From assembly GCA_023395595.1 (NCBI GenBank), contig JAEWYO010000058.1, positions 1-37,551 of the forward strand: DNA of 37,551 bases, read 5' to 3'. Below the pieces are notes generated by a model. That model searched no databases. It saw only the letters and a list, made by a program, of their open reading frames with translations, and was not told where the DNA came from. Made by a program: the position numbers and the translations under genes. This DNA comes from Bacillota bacterium. Lineage in GTDB: Bacteria > Bacillota > Clostridia > Christensenellales > CAG-138. Of this stretch, positions 31,621 to 37,551 are shown piece by piece (the first letter of the stretch is position 1; every line of letters starts with the position of its first letter).

Positions 31621-32418
31621 TTATCGTTTTAGAATATGCTGCTCGATAAACACGGCAACACCATCTTCATCGCAAGCGGGCACGATCAAATCAGCAGCCA
31701 CTTGCACCTCCGGTGCGCCATCCGCAACGCAAGCACCAACACCAGCCCATTCAATCATCTCTTGGTCGAGGTAGTTATCCCCGATTGCCGCGGTCATTTC
31801 GCGTGGAATGCCGAGCATGAGTGCGAGTTCTTCCAGCGCTGTTGCTTTCGTAATGCCTAAGCAATTGATCTCAATAAATCCAGGACTGGAACGAGAAACC
31901 TGCGCAATCCCTTCAAAACGCTGCTTATACGCAGCAAAGAGCGAATCCTGCCGTTCCTGTGGCGCAAAGGCAAGCACTTTTGGTACGTTATGATACGTTT
32001 TTGTGAAGATGTCGGGATCGATAATATAAGTCAACTTATGACGATTGACATATCCTTTTGCAACGTCGGTTGGTCGGTCACTGATAACCGCGTCGTCCAC
32101 ATAGATCTGCGCAGGCACATCCTGATCCGCTGAAAAGCGCAGTACTTCACGGATGATCTGCGGAGGCATTTCATGTAAAACGAGCGCGCGTTCCGTGTCG
32201 ATATCCGCAATCATGGCACCGCCATACTGAATTGACGGTCCGTGCATCTCTAACTGCTTCCAAATCGGGCGGGTGGCAATTCGACCTCTTCCAGTCGCCA
32301 GAACGACATGAACGCCGGCGTCGATCGCGCGCTGTACGGCAAGGCGATTTCGCTCGCTGATAGTTTTCTGGTTGGTCAATGTTCCGTCGACATCTAGGGC
32401 AAGTAGTTTGATTTCCAT
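31621..32418 (-). CDS. Cof-type HAD-superfamily phosphatase
   Basis: A 265-aa haloacid dehalogenase-like hydrolase with a type-IIB cap. Motif I is D9-V-D11-G-T (LLALDVDGTL), motif II lies in VVLATGRG, the conserved lysine is in the GITKATALEELA segment, and motif IV is GDNYLDQEM. Such enzymes dephosphorylate sugar phosphates, nucleotides or flavin precursors. ATG 32418 is chosen because GGAG lies five bases upstream; the longer frame from 32451 lacks one. It sits 53 bp after proA and 37 bp before the ROK kinase. The shared operon hints at sugar-phosphate metabolism but does not fix the substrate. Confidence 0.93.
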   Translation of the reverse strand: MEIKLLALDVDGTLTNQKTISERNRLAVQRAIDAGVHVVLATGRGRIATRPIWKQLEMHGPSIQYGGAMIADIDTERALVLHEMPPQIIREVLRFSADQDVPAQIYVDDAVISDRPTDVAKGYVNRHKLTYIIDPDIFTKTYHNVPKVLAFAPQERQDSLFAAYKQRFEGIAQVSRSSPGFIEINCLGITKATALEELALMLGIPREMTAAIGDNYLDQEMIEWAGVGACVADGAPEVQVAADLIVPACDEDGVAVFIEQHILKR

Positions 32419-32471
32419 TCTATCTCCAGTTATACGATGTTTACCACACAAACGTGGCGTTTTGAATCACA

Positions 32472-33713
32472 TTAGCGAATCTGACCTGATCCGCGCACAA
32501 CGTATTTCACCGTTGTCAGCTCGTCAAGCCCCATAGGGCCACGCGCATGCAGTTTTTGCGTGCTGATACCGATCTCTGCGCCAAAGCCGAACTCCTCGCC
32601 ATCTGTAAAGCGTGTGGAGGCGTTGACATAGACCGCCGCCGAATTAACCTCGTTTAAAAAGCGCTCCGCGGTGTCATAACGGCTTGTAATGATCGCGTCG
32701 CTGTGATGCGTGCCATAGTGCTCAATGTGCGCCACTGCCTCTTCAAGCGAATCGACCACCTTTACGGAGAGAATTAGATCGTTGTACTCGGTTGACCAAT
32801 CTTCTTCTTCCGCCTCGATTGCGCCGGTCATAAGCGTTTTTGCACGCTCGTCGCAGCGGAGCTCAACACCACGACCATTCAGCCGTTCGGCAATTTGCGG
32901 CAAACAATCTCTTGCGACACTTTCATGAACGAGCAGCGTCTCGGCCGCGTTACAAACAGAAGGACGCGAACATTTTGCGTTTTCGATGATATCCGCCGCC
33001 ATCGCAAGATCTGCTGTTGCATCTATATATACGTGGCACACACCAACGCCGGTTTCAATAACCGGAATCGTGGCCTGCTGGACCACACTCTGAATCAATC
33101 CTTGTCCGCCGCGCGGAATAAGCACGTCGATCAACCCGTTGAGTTTCATCATCTCACTTGCGGCGGTACGATCGGTATCACGCAGAAGTTGGATTGCACC
33201 GTCGGGAATTCCGTTTGCAACGGCAGCAGTACTGATCGCGTCGGCAATGGCGGAGTTACTCAACAGCGCCTCACTCCCTCCGCGCAGGACGCAAGCGTTT
33301 CCGCTCTTGAGGCAGAGCGCAACGGCATCCGCCGTCACGTTCGGACGCGCTTCATAGATGATGCCGATGACTCCGAGCGGAACGCGGCGCTTTTCAATCC
33401 GCAACCCGTTCGGACGGACGGTTACAAAATCGCTCTTGCCGATTGGGTCTGCAAGTAAAGCAACTTTTCTCATCCCGTTTGCCATCGCCTCAATACGCTT
33501 TGAATCGAGCGTCAGCCGATCGATAAACGAGGCCTTCACTCCGCGCTCTTTGGCGAGGCGCACATCTTGGGCATTGGCAGAAAGAATGGCAGGCGCGCCG
33601 GTAACCAGTGCATCTGCCATAGCAAGCAGTGCGTCGTTTCTTGTTTGCGCAGAAGTGATGGCAAGCTTGCCGGAGGCGGCCTTGGCGCTCTTAGCCAATT
33701 CTCGAACAGACAT
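32472..33713 (-). CDS. proA: gamma-glutamyl phosphate reductase
   Basis: ProA, 413 aa, reduces gamma-glutamyl phosphate to glutamate semialdehyde in proline synthesis. It has an aldehyde dehydrogenase-like fold. The catalytic cysteine lies in CSRPSVCNAAETLLVH, and family motifs include PLGVIGIIYEARPNVTADA, VLRGGSEAL, LIPRGGQGLI and FGFGAEIGISTQKLHARGPMGL. ATG 33713 has AAGGGG nine bases upstream; the frame extends to 33770 without a ribosome site. proB, usually adjacent, is absent. proC is about 20 kb away in this window. It is the first gene of a four-gene operon. Confidence 0.97.
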   Translation of the reverse strand: MSVRELAKSAKAASGKLAITSAQTRNDALLAMADALVTGAPAILSANAQDVRLAKERGVKASFIDRLTLDSKRIEAMANGMRKVALLADPIGKSDFVTVRPNGLRIEKRRVPLGVIGIIYEARPNVTADAVALCLKSGNACVLRGGSEALLSNSAIADAISTAAVANGIPDGAIQLLRDTDRTAASEMMKLNGLIDVLIPRGGQGLIQSVVQQATIPVIETGVGVCHVYIDATADLAMAADIIENAKCSRPSVCNAAETLLVHESVARDCLPQIAERLNGRGVELRCDERAKTLMTGAIEAEEEDWSTEYNDLILSVKVVDSLEEAVAHIEHYGTHHSDAIITSRYDTAERFLNEVNSAAVYVNASTRFTDGEEFGFGAEIGISTQKLHARGPMGLDELTTVKYVVRGSGQIR

Positions 33714-33743
33714 GGGATGATTCCCCTTCCAAACTTTCCACAC

Positions 33744-33772
33744 ATTATATCGTATATAGTTGAGAATCACAA
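33744..33772 (-). promoter_or_regulatory. proA operon promoter
   Basis: On the minus strand TTGTGA (33772-33767), 17 bp, then TATAAT (33749-33744), about 31 bp before the proA start. Confidence 0.75.
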
Positions 33773-33826
33773 GTTGAAATGCCGTTTCATTCCGCTTTGT
33801 CTATCCTGGCATCCCGCTAAATCAAC

Positions 33827-33855
33827 AAGACCGCCGGAATGCATCCAGCGGTCTT
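33827..33855 (-). terminator. probable terminator of the permease gene
   Basis: A 12-bp stem (AAGACCGC...GCGGTCTT with an inner GGA/TCC) and 5-base loop. The one mismatched position is a G-T pair only in minus-strand RNA, which fits the permease transcript. The T-run after it is poor. Confidence 0.5.
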
Positions 33856-33881
33856 CGTCGTTTGGGTTGAAGCGGTTTATA

Positions 33882-35243
33882 TTACGCTTGCGGCTTCTTC
33901 TCTTTGGCGAAGAAAGCGCCGATTACCATGATGACGGCGAAAATGACAAGATAGCTCAAGATCGCTTTCCCATGGGACACCACAGCGGCATAACCCATAA
34001 ACAAGCAGCCAGCCACGCCAAGCGTCGGCATGAGCACTCGCTTGAAGAAGCCAAGATCCTTTTGCTTGATCATGAAGGCGACAAACATCGGAATGTACAT
34101 CGCGTAGACCGTGATGATCGGCAACTCCGAGGAGTCAAACGAGAGTTTGCCAAACCACGGCACTTCGACCAGGTTTGCGCCAAAGAAGTAGGCAAGCCAA
34201 AGCACGCAGAGCAGCAGGCCAAGTACGGACGAGTTGGTCGCCATGTTGGTCTTCGGGCTAACTTCGCAATAGACATCCGGCTGCGGGCCGACTTTCCGGG
34301 CGGCGAGTGAATAGAAGCCGCGCGTGCAGCCCATCATGAGGCCGTTGAGCGTACCAAGGCAGGAAATGATGACGAACACAAACAGCAACGTGCCGCCAAC
34401 ACTGGAGAACAATGTGGAGAACGCAACTTTTGCGCCTTCTTGCCCGTTTTCCATGAGCGTTGCGTTCGGCACAACGCCGGCAAGACCAACATAATAGAGA
34501 ATATAGACCACGATGACAATTGCCGCACCGGCGACAAGCGCGATGGGCAGGTTTTTCTTTGCGTCACGCAGTTCGGCGTTGATGCTGGTTGCAATGACCC
34601 AACCTTCATACGCAAACGCGGTTGCGCAGACGGCGGTCAGCAGAGCGCCGCTCTTGGAGGTAACTTCCGTTACGGCGTTGGTAAAGTTCTGCACCGTCAT
34701 GCCATTGGAGAGACCGACGATTACACCAACTACACCCATGAGCACGAGCGGAATGAGTTTGATGACGGTCGTTGTCACTTGGAACTTGCCTGCGAGTTTC
34801 GGCGAGAGCGCGTTGATGGCATAACTCGCGATGAGGAACACCGCCGAGAGCACCATGCATTCCGGTCCAACGATCGACCAGCCGAAGAGCACCGCGGTAT
34901 AGCGCGCGGAAACCCAGGCAAGCACACTCGTGAGCGTCGGATAATAGATGGTTGCAAAGAACCAGCCCATCATATAGCCATATGTTTTGCCGACCGTGAC
35001 TTCGGAATAGTCCACAACGCCGTTGACATACTCGTACTTCGTCGCCATGACGGCAAACACATACGAGCAGATCATCATGATCACGCCGCCGATGATCCAC
35101 GCGAGAATGCCGAGCGGCAGGTTGCCGCCGGTCACGTTGAGGATCTTTTCAGCCTTAAAGAAAACGCCGCTTCCGATGACGATACCCACGACCATCGAGA
35201 TAGCGGTAAACAAACCGTACTTTTTCTTGAGTTGTGTTTCCAT
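33882..35243 (-). CDS. APC superfamily amino-acid permease
   Basis: A 453-aa integral membrane protein with about 12 hydrophobic segments. The first transmembrane segment carries the APC substrate motif VVGIVIGSGVFFK. Later conserved pieces are FAYEGWVIATSINAELRDAKKNLP and the Gly-rich segment LGTLNGLMMGCTRGFYSLA. It resembles the serine/threonine exchanger (SteT)/LAT-like branch, but the substrate is not determined. GGGG lies eight bases before ATG 35243. It is monocistronic, with its own promoter facing away from the alpha-galactosidase and a hairpin after the stop. Confidence 0.9.
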   Translation of the reverse strand: METQLKKKYGLFTAISMVVGIVIGSGVFFKAEKILNVTGGNLPLGILAWIIGGVIMMICSYVFAVMATKYEYVNGVVDYSEVTVGKTYGYMMGWFFATIYYPTLTSVLAWVSARYTAVLFGWSIVGPECMVLSAVFLIASYAINALSPKLAGKFQVTTTVIKLIPLVLMGVVGVIVGLSNGMTVQNFTNAVTEVTSKSGALLTAVCATAFAYEGWVIATSINAELRDAKKNLPIALVAGAAIVIVVYILYYVGLAGVVPNATLMENGQEGAKVAFSTLFSSVGGTLLFVFVIISCLGTLNGLMMGCTRGFYSLAARKVGPQPDVYCEVSPKTNMATNSSVLGLLLCVLWLAYFFGANLVEVPWFGKLSFDSSELPIITVYAMYIPMFVAFMIKQKDLGFFKRVLMPTLGVAGCLFMGYAAVVSHGKAILSYLVIFAVIMVIGAFFAKEKKPQA

Positions 35244-35304
35244 TGCCCAATCCCCTTGTTCGAAATTTGTATGTATTTATTCTGTCTTGCTCAACCCCGA
35301 TACA

Positions 35305-35333
35305 TTTATACAGTATGCAGGAAGCGTTGTCAA
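35305..35333 (-). promoter_or_regulatory. permease promoter
   Basis: On the minus strand TTGACA (35333-35328), 17 bp, then TATAAA (35310-35305). Confidence 0.75.
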
Positions 35334-35389
35334 TGAACTTCATCCGCCTAATAAATGTTTATTTTTGAAGCATGTTTCGCCAATCCGCA

Positions 35390-35418
35390 TTGACGCATTT
35401 ATTTTGTAAAGTTACAAT
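35390..35418 (+). promoter_or_regulatory. alpha-galactosidase promoter
   Basis: TTGACG (35390-35395), 17 bp, then TACAAT (35413-35418), with a leader of about 95 nt to the ATG. I see no clear operator or catabolite-repression site in the leader. Confidence 0.65.
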
Positions 35419-35518
35419 TGTTTTGTATCTTTATGTAAGAAGTTTTTGTTGGCAAATCCTGCTGAAAAATTCCGCAATGTGCTGCCTTCGCTTCTTGGCT
35501 GCATGGGAAAGGACTCGC

Positions 35519-37551
35519 ATGATTACGTATCTGGATTCCATCTTTTATTTGGAGACCAATCACACCGCTTATCTTTTTCGCGTGACCCCGTTCGGTCATC
35601 TGGAGCAAATTCATTATGGAGAGCATGTACCGCATGGCGAAATTGAACCGTTGCTGCTCAAGCGAACGATCATGCACGGCAGCTCCGTTCTGTATTCGGA
35701 AACGGACAACACCTATTGCCTCGACAATCTAAAACTGGAATGGTCGGGCATCGGATGCGGGGACTATCGACAAACCCCGATCGAAGTAAAGTTGCACAAC
35801 GGCACATATCGGACAGACTTTGTCTACGCTGCACATGAGATCGTCTCCGGCTGCGTACCGATGAGCACACTACCGAATGCATATGACGAGACGAACACCG
35901 CCGAAACGCTCGTAATCACACTGAAGGATTCCGCAGCCAAGCTTTCGCTTTTGCTGTATTATACCGTGTACCCTACAGTCGATGTAATCACGCGCAGAGC
36001 GGTTTTGGTCAACGAAGGCGAAGGCTCCGTTTCCATTCGCCGAATCATGAGCATGCAGCTCGATCTGGAAAACGAGGGCTTCTCCCTCGTCACTTTCGAT
36101 GGCGCATGGAGCAAGGAGACGCACCGGCATGATCGCAAACTGCAATATGGCCAATACGTCAACTCCTCTGTCACAGGCGCGTCCAGCAACCGTCATAACC
36201 CCGGATTTTTGCTCTATGCCGATGGCGCAACGCAGTCCCATGGCAAGGTCTACGGGTTCAACCTTATCTACAGCGGCAATCATATCGGCATTGCGGAGCG
36301 CTCTGCGTTTGATCTCATCCGCGTGCAGCTCGGTATCAATCCAACCTGTTTTGAATGGGATTTACCTACCGGTGAACGATTTGAAACGCCGGAGGCGGTG
36401 ATGACATTCTCTCCAAACGGGTTCAACGGTATGAGCGCGCAGTTTCACGATTTTGTGAATGCGCACATCGTCCGCGGGGACTGGAAGGGCAAAGAGCGCC
36501 CAGTGCTCATCAATAACTGGGAAGCCTGTTTTTTTCGATTCACCCGGAGTAAGCTTCTCCGTCTTGCTCGGCAGGCAAAGCGGCTTGGCGTAGAGCTGTT
36601 CGTCCTCGACGATGGTTGGTTCGGCAAACGTAACGACGACCATGCGGGGCTTGGCGACTACAACGTAAACAAAAAGAAGCTGCCCCGGGGTATGAAAGCA
36701 TTTGCCGACGAAATCCGCGCACTCGGTCTACAGTTTGGGCTTTGGTTCGAGCCGGAGATGGTGAACCCGGATAGCGATCTGTTTCGCGCGCATCCCGACT
36801 ATGCCGTCACAACACCAGGCAGAGAGCCTCTGTTTGGTAGAAACCAGTTGGTGCTCGATCTATGCAATCCCGCGGTTAGGGACTATATCGTCTCCAGCGT
36901 GAGCGGTATCCTCGATGAAGCGAACATTGACTATGTCAAATGGGACATGAACCGACACATCAGCGACGCCTACTCGCCCACACTCGCAAATCAGGGGGAG
37001 TTTTATCATCGCTATATCATCGGGCTTTACGATGTACTTGCACGGATCTTCCGTCCACGTCCGCAGATTCTGCTCGAATCTTGCTCCAGCGGCGGCAATC
37101 GATTTGACCTTGGCATGCTCTGCTTCTCTCCACAGGTTTGGTCGAGCGACGACACGGACGCAATGGAGCGGTTGAAGATCCAAGAAGGGTTGAGTTACCT
37201 TTATCCCTTTTCCGCAATGGGTGCGCATGTTTCTGCCGCGCCCAATCAGCAGACACTGCGCAACACAACAATTTCTACGCGCTTCAACGTTGCGAGCTTT
37301 GGCTGCCTTGGTTACGAACTCGATCTCAATCACCTGACGATGCTGGAACGCTATGAGGTGCGTGAGCAGATTTCGTATTATCAAGCGCACCGCAAAACGA
37401 TCCAATATGGGCGGTTTTTTCGCCACGAAAATGAGAAATCAAATAAAGTCTACTGGCAATGTGTTTCGAAAGATCAAAACCATTCCATCGCGGGCGTGTT
37501 TCAAACACTCGCACAGGCAGCCGAGAGCAACGATATTCTCCCGATTGCCGG
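35519..37551 (+). CDS. GH36 alpha-galactosidase, 3' end cut by window
   Basis: A reading frame from ATG 35519 stays open to the right edge, giving at least 677 residues of a family normally about 730. The N-terminal beta-sandwich is followed by the catalytic barrel with INNWEACFFRF, VLDDGWFGKRNDDHAGLGDY and GLWFEPEMVNPDSDL. The nucleophile is D476 in VKWDMNR. CSSGGNRFDLGML and SSDDTDAMERL contain the acid/base region. It removes terminal alpha-galactosyl groups from melibiose, raffinose and similar sugars. No signal peptide is present, so it acts in the cytoplasm and needs a sugar importer, not seen here. AAAGGA lies five bases before the ATG. Where many relatives read NNWEATYFDF this one reads NNWEACFFRF. 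The promoter lies upstream at 35390. Confidence 0.93.
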   Translation, partial: MITYLDSIFYLETNHTAYLFRVTPFGHLEQIHYGEHVPHGEIEPLLLKRTIMHGSSVLYSETDNTYCLDNLKLEWSGIGCGDYRQTPIEVKLHNGTYRTDFVYAAHEIVSGCVPMSTLPNAYDETNTAETLVITLKDSAAKLSLLLYYTVYPTVDVITRRAVLVNEGEGSVSIRRIMSMQLDLENEGFSLVTFDGAWSKETHRHDRKLQYGQYVNSSVTGASSNRHNPGFLLYADGATQSHGKVYGFNLIYSGNHIGIAERSAFDLIRVQLGINPTCFEWDLPTGERFETPEAVMTFSPNGFNGMSAQFHDFVNAHIVRGDWKGKERPVLINNWEACFFRFTRSKLLRLARQAKRLGVELFVLDDGWFGKRNDDHAGLGDYNVNKKKLPRGMKAFADEIRALGLQFGLWFEPEMVNPDSDLFRAHPDYAVTTPGREPLFGRNQLVLDLCNPAVRDYIVSSVSGILDEANIDYVKWDMNRHISDAYSPTLANQGEFYHRYIIGLYDVLARIFRPRPQILLESCSSGGNRFDLGMLCFSPQVWSSDDTDAMERLKIQEGLSYLYPFSAMGAHVSAAPNQQTLRNTTISTRFNVASFGCLGYELDLNHLTMLERYEVREQISYYQAHRKTIQYGRFFRHENEKSNKVYWQCVSKDQNHSIAGVFQTLAQAAESNDILPIA

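Noticed and set aside
34440..35336. 298-codon plus-strand frame opposite the permease
   Set aside because: The product is rich in His, Arg, Asp and Glu, as expected for the complement of membrane-protein codons. It crosses the permease promoter.
35446..35646. 66-codon plus-strand frame overlapping the start of the alpha-galactosidase gene
   Set aside because: It is in another frame than the GH36 protein, without a ribosome site, and most of it lies inside that gene.
1..37551. CRISPR array, transposase or insertion sequence
   Set aside because: No regularly spaced repeat series, transposase motif or terminal inverted repeat with target duplication was found. The only direct repeat noticed is the two-copy 33-bp one at 29995-30101.

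Overview
The window looks like a chromosomal segment of a Clostridia-type member of the Bacillota (Firmicutes), with G+C near one half judged by eye. The evidence is the gene order miaB - YlbF/YmcA family - mutS - mutL - miaA, which is the Bacillus/Clostridium arrangement. Other support comes from a Gram-positive LexA box, a T-box leader on valS, an lspA-rluD pair, strong GGAGG ribosome sites, frequent TTG starts next to them, and a MutL carrying the endonuclease motif found in bacteria without MutH. I found no insertion sequence, prophage or CRISPR array, and nearly all of the window is housekeeping sequence.

Layout. Positions 1-119 hold two tRNA genes on the minus strand (Glu, cut by the window edge, and Pro), with their promoter back to back with that of the next operon. 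From 258 to 8779 a plus-strand operon carries tRNA modification (miaB, miaA), mismatch repair (mutS, mutL), a YlbF/YmcA protein and a PLP-dependent C-S lyase-like enzyme. From 8783 to 10969 lies a small DNA-maintenance block: lexA, a divergent eight-cysteine small protein sharing a LexA box with lexA, and a XerS-like tyrosine recombinase. A 14-bp inverted repeat with a 6-bp spacer lies in the recombinase promoter and resembles a dif-type recombination site. Minus-strand rnhA, proC and valS (with a Val T-box leader) follow to about 15.35 kb.

From 15354 to 27263 a long minus-strand series of closely spaced or overlapping genes reads abcF, a degenerate glycerate-kinase-like fusion protein, pdp, polA, coaE, a lytic transglycosylase, lspA, rluD-like and a DUF885 lipoprotein. 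Promoters can be seen before abcF and again before lspA. From 27506 to 29782 the plus strand encodes a membrane-anchored NlpC/P60 peptidoglycan hydrolase and a PflX-like radical SAM protein.

The gap 29783-30171 is best explained by a structured non-coding RNA of about 185 nt with its own promoter and terminator. Part of its terminator is duplicated 74 bp downstream. From 30172 to 33772 a minus-strand operon reads proA, a Cof-type HAD phosphatase, a ROK kinase and a GNAT acetyltransferase. An APC-family amino-acid permease (minus) and a GH36 alpha-galactosidase (plus, cut by the right edge) are transcribed divergently from adjacent promoters.

The parts most worth a second look are the recombinase with its palindromic site, the LexA-controlled eight-cysteine protein, the intergenic RNA, and the glycerate-kinase-like pseudoenzyme candidate.
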